Part shown: in pieces, positions 7,020 to 15,634 of the stretch
How the letters are laid out: the number at the start of each line of letters is the position of its first letter
How positions within the stretch are numbered: the stretch's first letter is position 1
Origin: Aneurinibacillus terranovensis DSM 18919
GTDB lineage: Bacteria > Bacillota > Bacilli > Aneurinibacillales > Aneurinibacillaceae
Assembly: GCF_000430625.1 (NCBI RefSeq)
Contig: NZ_AUMJ01000062.1
Coordinates: 1-33,704, forward strand
DNA length: 33,704 nucleotides
Direction of reading: 5' to 3'
Made by a program: the position numbers and the translations under genes
The notes under the pieces: generated by a model
Told to the model about the DNA's origin: nothing
The model's database searches: none
Seen by the model: the letters and a program-made list of their open reading frames with translations, nothing else

Positions 7020-8510
7020 GTGGTATCTTCCGAAAAAAATGCAAGTATTAACGAGCGCCAGTTGGTTACCTTCCATCTTGGAGATGATGAATTCGGGGCG
7101 GACATTATGAATGTGAAAGAAATCGTGAGAGTTCCGGAAATCACCAGGGTGCCGAATGCTTTGAATTACATCGAGGGAGCCTGCAATTTGAGAGGCAATG
7201 TCTTGCCCATCATCGATGGAAGAGCCAGATTCAATATGGTAAAGAAAGAAAAGGAGGAGAATAGCAGGGTATTGGTCATTGATGTAAACGGGAAAGCAAC
7301 CGGAGTCATTGTGGACAGAGTGTCCGAAGTCATTCGTGTGAGTACTTCAGACATTGAGGACCCACCGAAGATCGTAAAAAATATGGATGCAGACTATTTG
7401 AACGGGATCGTCAAGCTGGACAACGGGGACCGGTTGATCATGTTTCTGGACATTGTCAAAGTGGTTCATGGCGATGGAGGGGCAGAGCCTCAAACGAGCG
7501 AAAAAGACGCCATGGGCGAATCCTTTTTGAAGAGCAGTGACAATTCATCGCTGGATGCTGCAGGCGATGAGCAACTAGTATCGTTTTTGCTCGGTAAAGA
7601 AGAGTACGCGATCGGGATCATGCAGGTCAAAGAAATTATACGCGTGCCTGAAATTATGAAGGTTCCAAATTGCGAAGCCTATGTGGACGGTGTTGTATCC
7701 ATCAGGAAAAACCTTCTTCCTATCATTAATTTGAGAAGATATTTTGGTATGGAGTCCAAGGGGATCACCGACCATACAAGAATTCTGGTTGTAGATATGG
7801 GAGGCTTTACGGCTGGAATGATCGTGGACAAGGTATCCGAGGTTTTAAGGGTGCCTGCCGGCATGATTCAGTCCCCTCCAAGATTTTCTGCACAAAGAGG
7901 GGAGCAGCTTAAGGGAGTGGCCAAGCTGGACAACGGCAAACGTCTGATCATGATGCTTGAGCCATCAAAAATTATATCTGCCGATGCGTACAGGATGATC
8001 AGCGACCTAAAAGGTGCATCACAGGAGAACGACGACGAGATGAAAAGCATAGAAAGACAGATGATGGAAGAGGAACAGTTGGTTGCCTTCAAAATTGACA
8101 ATGAAGAATACGGGATAAAAATTAAGGAAGTGCAGGAAATCAATCGAATGACCGAAGTAACCAAAATACCCCGGGCTCCCCATTACATTGACGGTATCGT
8201 GAATTTGCGTGGGAACATCATTCCTGTGCTCGATTTAAGAAAGTTTTTCGGACTTTCTGAAAAAGGAATAACTGATGCTGCGAGGATCATCATTGTGGAC
8301 TCGGCCGGCGCAAAAACCGGAATCATTGTGGATTCGGTATCGGAAGTACTGAGATTTGAAAAGGCATTGATTGAGTCGCCGCCGGAACTATTGAGCAACG
8401 GTATTGACAGCAGTTATGTAGAGGGTGTAGGCAAACTCAATGAAGGGAAAAGGATGGTATTGATCCTTCGCCTAAATAAAGTACTGGATTTTGAGAAGAT
8501 TTCAGCGTAA
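7020..8510 (+). CDS. Triple-CheW scaffold protein (first copy)
   Basis: 496 residues holding three CheW domains in series, at about 14-150, 184-320 and 352-492. Each has the CheW pattern of an opening QLVxF strand, a VPxxxxYxxG turn, and a closing LDNGKRLIM-like strand. The receptor/CheA-contact motif is NLRG in domain 1, SIRK in domain 2 (Gly lost) and NLRG in domain 3. A normal CheW has one domain of about 150 residues coupling receptor to CheA; three in one chain could bridge several complexes. GTG at 7020 follows GGAGGA (7008-7013) by 6 nt; an in-frame GTG at 7005 overlaps the RBS and is less likely. It lies 18 nt after the receptor gene, so one operon. Confidence 0.93.
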   Translation: MVSSEKNASINERQLVTFHLGDDEFGADIMNVKEIVRVPEITRVPNALNYIEGACNLRGNVLPIIDGRARFNMVKKEKEENSRVLVIDVNGKATGVIVDRVSEVIRVSTSDIEDPPKIVKNMDADYLNGIVKLDNGDRLIMFLDIVKVVHGDGGAEPQTSEKDAMGESFLKSSDNSSLDAAGDEQLVSFLLGKEEYAIGIMQVKEIIRVPEIMKVPNCEAYVDGVVSIRKNLLPIINLRRYFGMESKGITDHTRILVVDMGGFTAGMIVDKVSEVLRVPAGMIQSPPRFSAQRGEQLKGVAKLDNGKRLIMMLEPSKIISADAYRMISDLKGASQENDDEMKSIERQMMEEEQLVAFKIDNEEYGIKIKEVQEINRMTEVTKIPRAPHYIDGIVNLRGNIIPVLDLRKFFGLSEKGITDAARIIIVDSAGAKTGIIVDSVSEVLRFEKALIESPPELLSNGIDSSYVEGVGKLNEGKRMVLILRLNKVLDFEKISA

Positions 8511-8591
8511 TGTTACTTGTTATGTCTCAGGCAAGTTGTTTTTTGTCTTGGGGTCATTCCTATGTTTCCAGTATTCCTGCAGGTGATTGTT

Positions 8592-9677
8592 ATGAAACAC
8601 AGGATAAAAGTTTTAATTGTAGATGATTCCGCTTTGATGAGAAAAGCATTGCGGGAAATTATCATAACGGATGAGGCACTTGATTTAGTGGGCGTGGCCA
8701 GGGACGGAAAGGATGCAATCGAAAAAGTCAAGGAATTAAAACCGGATGTTATCACCATGGACATCAATATGCCCGAAATGGACGGATTAACGTCCATGCG
8801 GTATATACTGGACGATCACCCCGAAATACCGGTTATCATCATCAGTTCATTGACGCAGGAGGGAGCATTTACCACCTTTGAGGCTTTGGCGCTGGGTGCC
8901 TTTGATTTTGTGGCCAAACCTTCCGGAACAGTGTCTTCGAACATACATGTTGTCGGAAGGGAGATTATCAAAAAGGTAAAACTCGCCTATAAATACGCCA
9001 GTCGAAGGAGTCTTAAGGCAAGGGTCAGAATCAAAAATTCCTTTTCCACAAAAAGGGCATCTGAAACTCTGGAAAAACCCGGCGCGGTTCGGACCAATGA
9101 ATTGTCCAAGGTCGTGGTGATTGGCGTATCCACGGGCGGGCCGGGAACATTGATGGAAGTTTTGCCCATGCTGCCATCTGATCTGAAGGCTGCACTGATC
9201 GTTGTGCAGCATATGCCGCCGACATTTACATCATCTTTTGCCAAAAGACTAGGGAAAGCTTGTCCTTTTCCGTTTAAAGAAGCGGAAGCCGGCGATGTGT
9301 TGGTCGACGGAAGAGGGTATCTGGCCCCCGGAGGATACCAGTTGCTTGTTCATAAGACTGGCCGAATGCTGCGGCTTTCGGCCAGCCCTGTGACGCAGTT
9401 TATGCCCAGTGTGAACGTGACCATGGAATCCGTGCTGAGGGCATATAGCGGAAAAAATGTAATAGGCGTCCTTATGACCGGTATGGGTGATGACGGAGCC
9501 GATTCCATGGTGAAAATTAAAGAGGCCGGAGGAGTAACCATTGCGGAAGATGAATCCACGGCGATTGTTTTTGGGATGCCAAGGGCGGCCATTGAAAGGG
9601 GAGGAGCTGAGATCGTCGTTCCTTCTTACCGGATAGCCGACGAAATCATCAAGGCTGTTTGTCGAATATGCGATTAA
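8592..9677 (+). CDS. cheB: CheB chemoreceptor methylesterase/deamidase
   Basis: 361 residues with the normal CheB layout. The N-terminal receiver has D11/D12 (VDDS), phospho-acceptor D57 (TMDINMP) and K109 (AKPSG). After a basic linker (about 137-172) comes the methylesterase domain with S180 (GVSTGG), H207 (VQHMPP) and D301 (GMGDDGA) as the triad. Phosphorylation by CheA activates CheB to remove methyl groups from receptors, here presumably the double-tip protein. ATG 8592 follows AGGTGA at 8581-8586; an upstream open extension to 8517 has hydrophobic residues foreign to CheB and no RBS. Complete and apparently functional. Confidence 0.95.
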   Translation: MKHRIKVLIVDDSALMRKALREIIITDEALDLVGVARDGKDAIEKVKELKPDVITMDINMPEMDGLTSMRYILDDHPEIPVIIISSLTQEGAFTTFEALALGAFDFVAKPSGTVSSNIHVVGREIIKKVKLAYKYASRRSLKARVRIKNSFSTKRASETLEKPGAVRTNELSKVVVIGVSTGGPGTLMEVLPMLPSDLKAALIVVQHMPPTFTSSFAKRLGKACPFPFKEAEAGDVLVDGRGYLAPGGYQLLVHKTGRMLRLSASPVTQFMPSVNVTMESVLRAYSGKNVIGVLMTGMGDDGADSMVKIKEAGGVTIAEDESTAIVFGMPRAAIERGGAEIVVPSYRIADEIIKAVCRICD

Positions 9678-9735
9678 GGAATACGACGGCATAATCATAA
9701 AACTGCCACTGGCAGCTTCGTGAGGGCGGTAGAAT

Positions 9736-11571
9736 ATGGATCTATTGTATGTTACATATATTGAGGAAACGGAAGAATTGCTTCAGAAAGCTGAAGAATG
9801 CCTGATCAGGTTGGAGGCTGAGTACTCAACTGACGATATTAACGGTTTATTCAGAATGTTCCATTCCATCAAGGGTTCTTCTCAAATGATCGGATATGAG
9901 GACATAGGCAACCTGACGCATAAGATGGAAGATATGCTTGATATTGTCCGAAAGGGTCGAATTGACCTTGACGGTAAAATCCTGCAATTGTGTTTTCGCG
10001 GGTTGGATCATGTCAAAAGATTGTTTGAGTCAAAAAAAAACATGAATGCCTTCGGCGACAACGCAGATTTCATTCAAACTTCCTTGGTATTGGAAAGAGA
10101 AATTGACCAAATTCTGAAAGCCAATTCTGAAACGGGAAGTGACAGGAAGGAAACGTCCCCGGGAGACGGAATAATCACTGCCTTAAAGGAAAGTAAGCAA
10201 ACAGGAAAAAATCGGTACTGCATCTATATTTCTTTCAGCGATGATATTCCAATGATTTCCCCCGTTCTGTTTATGATTTTTAACAATATCAAAGACATTG
10301 GTTCGCTCGTGTATACCAATGTATCTGACGGGGATATCTATGAAGCGTCTGTAGACCTCAATATTTCCGCTCCGTTCATGATCATGGATTCGGATTTAGA
10401 GGCAGCCGAACTGTATACGTATTTTGATCTGATGTATGTGAAAAAGATAGCCATTTCTGACATCTCAGAGCATCAAATGTTGAAGCAAGCTATACCGCAT
10501 GATCGGGACAGCCGCAGGTTTTTTGAAAATTTTTTTCAAGAGTACCCGAAACTGTATCCGGTCCTGTTTCATCATCCCAACTCCTTCGATAAAGCCGTTT
10601 ATACTGAATTTATCCATGAGTGGTATAAAAAAATTTTTGAAGTGGTAAGTCCTATTTTGTTTCATGCAACAGGACAAAGTCTGAAACAGGAAATAGAAAC
10701 ATTTTATGATTGGTGTCTACATGCGATTGGCGGAACATTGGCGCCGGATTTCCCCTGCAAAAAGTACCTTGAACTATTCGAGATGGTTTACGGTTATGTT
10801 CGGGGGCGATTTTTTTATAAAATTTTCAAAGCAAAAAATGACCATTTCATAGACGGTCTTGCCGAATTTATTGAACGAATGGACAAATCAAGCACACGCG
10901 AATTTTTACTTGACTTGAGCGGGCTCGAAATGATCCATGAACATGAATTGAAAAGCTTGATCGAGTTGAAAAGGCGTCTGAGTGACATGGGGATTGTCGT
11001 GAGTGTCATTATTGATAACCCTTCGCGAAGAAGACTTATCAATATATTTGATTCGATTCGAACGATTGAAAAGTTCGAGTGGTTCGAAACGGAAGTGGAC
11101 GCAGCGCTGGGGGAAAACATTACTTCAATGGTAAATTTATTGGAGGATGATGAAATGAGCGGATACCGCATCATGATTTTGGATGATGAAACGGAGATAT
11201 TGGATCTACTTAAAAAAAATTTCCAATCGGCTGGTTATACACAAATCGAGACATACATTGACCCTGCAACTGCTCTGGAAATGTTTAAAAAGAGGAAGTA
11301 TCACATCGTTCTTGCGGATATTAACATGCAGGAGATCGACGGTATAGAATTTCTAAATAAGGTTAAGGATTATGATCCCATGACGCAAGTGATTATCATG
11401 ACAGGCTGTTCGACCATGGACAGGATATTGACTTGCCTGGAGCTTGGCGCGAATGATTATATTTTAAAACCTTTCAAAAGCTACGATTATGTATTGGAAG
11501 TCGTGGATGATTCGATAAAAAAATTGGAAAGATGGAGAGAAGCGATTAAAGGGATGATTGCAACCTCCTGA
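9736..11571 (+). CDS. HPt - middle region - STAS - receiver protein, no kinase domain
   Basis: 611 residues. An HPt domain (about 1-110) has phospho-accepting H43 in MFHSIKGSSQMIG. A middle region (about 158-245) opens with an alpha/beta segment (YCIYISFSDDIPMI) that recalls CheA P2. A helical part (260-385) is unrecognised. A STAS-like domain (about 387-455) starts FLLDLSGLEMIHEHELKSLI; the usual DSSG with its phosphorylatable Ser is IHEHE. A receiver (about 477-600) has D483/D484, acceptor D528 (LADINM), T556 and K578 (LKPF). There is no dimerisation or ATPase domain, so it cannot autophosphorylate. It likely passes phosphate between CheA and a receiver, or is itself the output. It is the only receiver in the cluster besides CheB. 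No described protein with this order is known to me. Confidence 0.88.
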   Translation: MDLLYVTYIEETEELLQKAEECLIRLEAEYSTDDINGLFRMFHSIKGSSQMIGYEDIGNLTHKMEDMLDIVRKGRIDLDGKILQLCFRGLDHVKRLFESKKNMNAFGDNADFIQTSLVLEREIDQILKANSETGSDRKETSPGDGIITALKESKQTGKNRYCIYISFSDDIPMISPVLFMIFNNIKDIGSLVYTNVSDGDIYEASVDLNISAPFMIMDSDLEAAELYTYFDLMYVKKIAISDISEHQMLKQAIPHDRDSRRFFENFFQEYPKLYPVLFHHPNSFDKAVYTEFIHEWYKKIFEVVSPILFHATGQSLKQEIETFYDWCLHAIGGTLAPDFPCKKYLELFEMVYGYVRGRFFYKIFKAKNDHFIDGLAEFIERMDKSSTREFLLDLSGLEMIHEHELKSLIELKRRLSDMGIVVSVIIDNPSRRRLINIFDSIRTIEKFEWFETEVDAALGENITSMVNLLEDDEMSGYRIMILDDETEILDLLKKNFQSAGYTQIETYIDPATALEMFKKRKYHIVLADINMQEIDGIEFLNKVKDYDPMTQVIIMTGCSTMDRILTCLELGANDYILKPFKSYDYVLEVVDDSIKKLERWREAIKGMIATS

Positions 11572-11587
11572 AGAAATCGGTGGTGAA

Positions 11588-12418
11588 ATGGTATTGTCCG
11601 ATGAGTTGTACGATAAATTCGTGAAAATGGTTTATAAAAAAACGGGCATCTTTTATGAACACAATAAAAAGTATTACGTCCAGAAAAGGATAGAAAAACG
11701 GGCGGAAATGATCGGAATGGGCAGTATTAACGATTATTACCGCATGTTGAAGTTTTCCAAAGATTCAACCGAATTTGATAGGTTGATCAATGATCTTACA
11801 ATAAATGAAACTTATTTTTTCCGGGACTATCCGCAGCTCAGGAATTTCGCTGAAAACGTGCTTCCCATTGTTGTAAGAGAAAAGAAAAAGAACAACGACA
11901 GAAATATCAAAATCTGGAGCGCCGCATGTTCCACAGGAGAGGAACCGTATACCTTATCCATCATTCTTCAGGAAATGCTTGATGAACCTGAAAAATGGAA
12001 TTTGCAAATTGTTGCCTCGGATATCAATACGGATGTGATTCACTCTGCAAAGATCGGTTTGTATGAATACAGGTCTGTCAGGGATGTGCCCCCTGAATAT
12101 TTGGAAAAGTACTTTACTAAAAAGCATGAATCGTATCAGGTGAACCCTAACGTTAAAAAGCTGGTCAAATTTATGAAAATCAATCTGGTGGATTTGGTCG
12201 CCGTAAGTGATATTACTGGCTGTGACTTTATATTTTGCAGAAACGTCCTCATCTACTTTGATGACGAATCAAGAAAGGCGGTTTTATCCGATTTTTACAG
12301 AGGCTTAAATCCCGGGGGCATCATTTTTTTGGGTCATTCCGAATCTGTCGGAAGGATCTCCTCGGCATATCACATGCAGAGGATTGGAGACACCATCGTC
12401 TATTTCAAACCGAAATGA
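11588..12418 (+). CDS. cheR: CheR chemoreceptor methyltransferase
   Basis: 276 residues. The N-terminal all-helical domain ends in LTINETYFFRD, the conserved CheR stretch. The SAM-binding site shows WSAACSTGEEPYTL, then ASDINTDVI, and the C-terminal core has FIFCRNVLIYFD and LGHSESV. CheR transfers methyl groups from S-adenosylmethionine to receptor glutamates, opposing CheB. ATG 11588 was chosen because GGTGGTG precedes it; an in-frame TTG at 11558 would overlap the upstream gene without an RBS. The gene lies 16 nt after the upstream stop. The double-tip receptor has no obvious CheR-tethering pentapeptide at its C-terminus. Confidence 0.95.
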   Translation: MVLSDELYDKFVKMVYKKTGIFYEHNKKYYVQKRIEKRAEMIGMGSINDYYRMLKFSKDSTEFDRLINDLTINETYFFRDYPQLRNFAENVLPIVVREKKKNNDRNIKIWSAACSTGEEPYTLSIILQEMLDEPEKWNLQIVASDINTDVIHSAKIGLYEYRSVRDVPPEYLEKYFTKKHESYQVNPNVKKLVKFMKINLVDLVAVSDITGCDFIFCRNVLIYFDDESRKAVLSDFYRGLNPGGIIFLGHSESVGRISSAYHMQRIGDTIVYFKPK

Positions 12419-12535
12419 TCAAACAAACGGGTTGCGTCTGCGTCAAGGATTTGCCATTCCGTTTTTGCTAGTGAAACCGTTGTGGGCATTGATGATGTGT
12501 GAGGCATTTTGGGGCGAATTGGGAGAGTGTGTAAT

Positions 12536-14776
12536 ATGAGCAGCTATACTATTGGTCTCGAGGATATTGAACTATTGAGGATGCTTCTGGATGAGTGGAA
12601 GGCAAGTCAGGAAGGTCTTGAAAAAAGGATTCTCCAGCTCGAGGTTTGCCCTGATGACCTTGAATTGGCAAATGACATATGTAATAGAATTCATAGTATC
12701 AAAAGAGGTTCCTCCTTTGCAGGGGTGGTTTTTTTAACAAAGCTCTGTCATGAAATTGAAACTGTACTGGATGCAATTCGAAAGAAAAACATTGAGGTTG
12801 ATGCCGATCTTATTGACCATGTTCTGACCAGCGTTGATTTATTAAGCAATCATATTTCCCGGTTAATCCAGAAAGTCCATGAGTATGATTCGTCAAATGA
12901 AGGTGCAGAACTGGTTATAGACTTTAATGAAGAAAAAAGAATAGATGAAATTGTTAGGAAAATAAATACACTCTTTGAAAAACACAAGCAGAAAAAAACA
13001 CAATTAATGAAGCGATTGGACGAGGATGAAGCCACAAAAATAGAGATATTGCAGTCCCAGGAGTTTGCAAGAAAATTATCCAAGGATGTAAAGGAACAGT
13101 TCCTGTTTGAGACCTATGAGCATATTGATAGAATCGAAAATCAGTGTTTGATCAAACTGGATAAAGAAGAAAACAATCGTAACGCCATCAACGAACTGTT
13201 CAGGGCTGTTCACAGCATCAAAGGCGGAACGGGCCTGTTTATCGCAACGGAGCCGAAAGAAAGTCCCGATTTTGCGGTCGTCAAGGATTTTTCCAATGTT
13301 GTGCATAGTTTTGAAAACCTGCTTGAACTTATTCGGGATCGGGAAATCCACTTTGATGAGAACATATCGTCCTTATGTTACGAGACCGTTGACTACCTGA
13401 AAGCTTCATTGGAATCGGTGGCGCTGGAAAACGGTGGGTCAATACCTAATGCAGAAATTTTGGGTAAAATTAGTCATTGCATATCATACATCAAGTCCTT
13501 GCCTGATCGGAAAATTGGTTTAGATTCGCAGCCCGAATCCGGAAAACAAGATCAGAGTCAGAATCAAATGCAGAAAGCCGCTTTGACGCAAAGTATGCAG
13601 AGTATAAGAGTAAGCCAGGACAAGCTTGACAAGATGATGAATATGATTTCCGAATTGCTGATAGCGAAAAATGCCTTTATGCATATTGCCTCCAAATTAA
13701 ATGCAGAGTATGAACTTCCGGAGATTTCAAAGGAAGTTAAAGGGGTAGGGTTTTCAATCAGTAGGATATCGGATGAATTACAAAATGCCATCATGTCCAT
13801 GAGAATGGTCGAAGTAAAGACGGTGTTTCAAAAAATGCCCCGAATCATTCGCGATATTTCACAAAGTACCGGCAAGAAGATGGAATTGATGATGGAAGGT
13901 GAAAGTACGGAGATTGACAAAACGATTGTCGAGCAGATCAGTGACCCGATTGTTCATTTGATTCGAAACGCGGCTGACCATGGTATTGAGAATCCGGAAG
14001 GCAGAAGGAGGAAGGGGAAAAGCGAAACAGGAAAGATTGTGTTGAGGGCATACCATAAAAACAAACATGTGTATATTGAGATTGAAGATGACGGAAAGGG
14101 AATGGATGTACAGGTTCTCAAAAAGAAAGCCATTGATAAAGGCTTTATCACCATGGAAGATGCGGAAAAAATGACGAAAGGCCAGTTGACCAATCTGATC
14201 TTTTTGCCTGGATTCAGTACGGCGAGTCAAATTACTGAAGTCTCAGGCCGCGGGGTCGGAATGGATATTGTGAAGAGCAATATCGAGAAAATCAATGGCA
14301 ACATTATGATCGAGAGCGAAGTTGATAAGGGTACAAAGATGGTCATACAGCTTCCGCTTACGCTTGCCGTTTCAAGGGGGCTGACGGTCAACGTTTCAAA
14401 CGAGACTTATATTATTCCGATCGATTACATTTCCGAGACCGTAAAGATCAATACGAGCGATATTCATAAATACAATGAAAAGTATTTTGTACATCTTAGA
14501 GGGAATGTTATTGGAATTGAATGGCTGAGCAAGCTGTTATTGCTGGGCGAAAGAAACATGAATCATGAAGAATTAAATACAGTCATCATTTCCAATGGAT
14601 CGGAAAAATTCGGCATTATCGTGGATAAGCTAAAAAATGAACAGGAATTTGTCATGAAAACGTTGGATGGGCACCTGGCGGGTATACTCGGTATTTCCGG
14701 CTCCACCTTGCTGGGCAACGGACAGGTTGTATTAATAGTGAATCCTGTAGATATTATACAAATGGCGAAAAAATAG
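12536..14776 (+). CDS. cheA: CheA histidine kinase with two HPt domains
   Basis: 746 residues. HPt 1 (about 1-115) has H53 in IHSIKRGSS, where Arg replaces the usual Gly after HSIK. HPt 2 (about 185-325) has H226 in AVHSIKGGTG. The dimerisation domain (about 355-425), ATPase domain (about 430-605; N-box HLIRNAADHGIE, DDGKGMD, GRGVGMD) and CheW-like P5 domain (about 610-746) follow. No P2 domain is visible between HPt 2 and P3, and there is no fused receiver. It should autophosphorylate and pass phosphate to CheB and to the HPt-STAS-receiver protein. ATG 12536 follows GGGAG (12521-12525). A 117-nt gap before it holds no gene. Confidence 0.95.
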   Translation: MSSYTIGLEDIELLRMLLDEWKASQEGLEKRILQLEVCPDDLELANDICNRIHSIKRGSSFAGVVFLTKLCHEIETVLDAIRKKNIEVDADLIDHVLTSVDLLSNHISRLIQKVHEYDSSNEGAELVIDFNEEKRIDEIVRKINTLFEKHKQKKTQLMKRLDEDEATKIEILQSQEFARKLSKDVKEQFLFETYEHIDRIENQCLIKLDKEENNRNAINELFRAVHSIKGGTGLFIATEPKESPDFAVVKDFSNVVHSFENLLELIRDREIHFDENISSLCYETVDYLKASLESVALENGGSIPNAEILGKISHCISYIKSLPDRKIGLDSQPESGKQDQSQNQMQKAALTQSMQSIRVSQDKLDKMMNMISELLIAKNAFMHIASKLNAEYELPEISKEVKGVGFSISRISDELQNAIMSMRMVEVKTVFQKMPRIIRDISQSTGKKMELMMEGESTEIDKTIVEQISDPIVHLIRNAADHGIENPEGRRRKGKSETGKIVLRAYHKNKHVYIEIEDDGKGMDVQVLKKKAIDKGFITMEDAEKMTKGQLTNLIFLPGFSTASQITEVSGRGVGMDIVKSNIEKINGNIMIESEVDKGTKMVIQLPLTLAVSRGLTVNVSNETYIIPIDYISETVKINTSDIHKYNEKYFVHLRGNVIGIEWLSKLLLLGERNMNHEELNTVIISNGSEKFGIIVDKLKNEQEFVMKTLDGHLAGILGISGSTLLGNGQVVLIVNPVDIIQMAKK

Positions 14777-14860
14777 AGTAATGGCGATAGGTAATGTTAG
14801 AAGCGCGTTGGCCCAGAAGAAAAATAAAGCGGATTTGCAATCTTTTTGCGGGAGGGCAAT

Positions 14861-15634
14861 ATGAATGAAAAAATGGTAAAGTATGCCGTTTTTAATAACA
14901 AGGGAGGAGTAGGTAAGAGCACGATTGCTGTACATATTGCTCACGGTCTTGCTCTTGACGGATATAAGGTATTATTGGTTGATATGGACGGGCAGAACGA
15001 TGCAAGTCTTTTTCTTGGTTTTACTTTGCAAGATTATAAAAAAACATTTTACAATCTCATTGACGAAAGAAGAAATACCAAGCTTGAGGAATGCCTTATC
15101 CATGCCAGGGATAATCTGGATTTATTGCCTTCCGGTTCAATTGACCTGATGAATACGGAGTTGTTCAGGGTGTCGAGAATTGACCTGGTCTTGGAAGAAA
15201 AACTGAACGATCTTAAATCTTTTGGCTACGATTTCGTGATTATTGACTGCGGGCCTCAGCGAAGCAAGGTGAATGATGCAGTCTTGTGTTATGTCGATGG
15301 AATCATCATACCCGTCCAGCTGCAAGCTGCATCCGTTAGAGCTGTAGGGAACATTTACGAATATCTTTCGGATATGAGGCTGAATTCCGGTATGATAAAG
15401 CTGATTGTACCCAACATGTTTGATCAGAGAACCAACGACTCGAAAGAAAACTTAAAGTTAATGAAGGAATTTATTGCGGACGATCATCTACTGACCGAAC
15501 CCATACATCGCAGGGTAAAGATTGCAGAGGCCGGAAAACTGGGAAAAACTGTTTTTGAATATGATGATGAATCTGCTCGGCAGTTTCTGAGCATCGTTAA
15601 AAAGGTGATAAGCAGATATGCCCAGGAAGAGTGA
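14861..15634 (+). CDS. ParA/MinD-type ATPase of the chemosensory cluster
   Basis: 257 residues with the deviant Walker A of ParA proteins, NNKGGVGKST (K14 and K19), the switch I region VDMDGQNDAS (D41) and Walker B-like VIIDCGP (D129). The conserved start closely resembles Soj/ParA. Known relatives inside chemotaxis loci (ParC of Vibrio, PpfA of Rhodobacter) position or segregate receptor arrays; PpfA acts on a cytoplasmic array using the nucleoid. That is the best inference here, because the only receptor is cytoplasmic and no ParB or centromere-like repeat is seen. ATG 14861 follows GGAGGG (14851-14856). Its last 17 nt overlap the next gene, implying translational coupling. Confidence 0.92.
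   Translation: MNEKMVKYAVFNNKGGVGKSTIAVHIAHGLALDGYKVLLVDMDGQNDASLFLGFTLQDYKKTFYNLIDERRNTKLEECLIHARDNLDLLPSGSIDLMNTELFRVSRIDLVLEEKLNDLKSFGYDFVIIDCGPQRSKVNDAVLCYVDGIIIPVQLQAASVRAVGNIYEYLSDMRLNSGMIKLIVPNMFDQRTNDSKENLKLMKEFIADDHLLTEPIHRRVKIAEAGKLGKTVFEYDDESARQFLSIVKKVISRYAQEE

Noticed and set aside
8517-8591. N-terminal extension of CheB
   Set aside because: The receiver fold starts at MKHRIKVLIVDDS; the extension has no RBS and looks non-coding.
9703-9715. Small hairpin CTGCC-ACT-GGCAG between cheB and the next gene
   Set aside because: A 5-bp stem without T-tract; too weak for a terminator.
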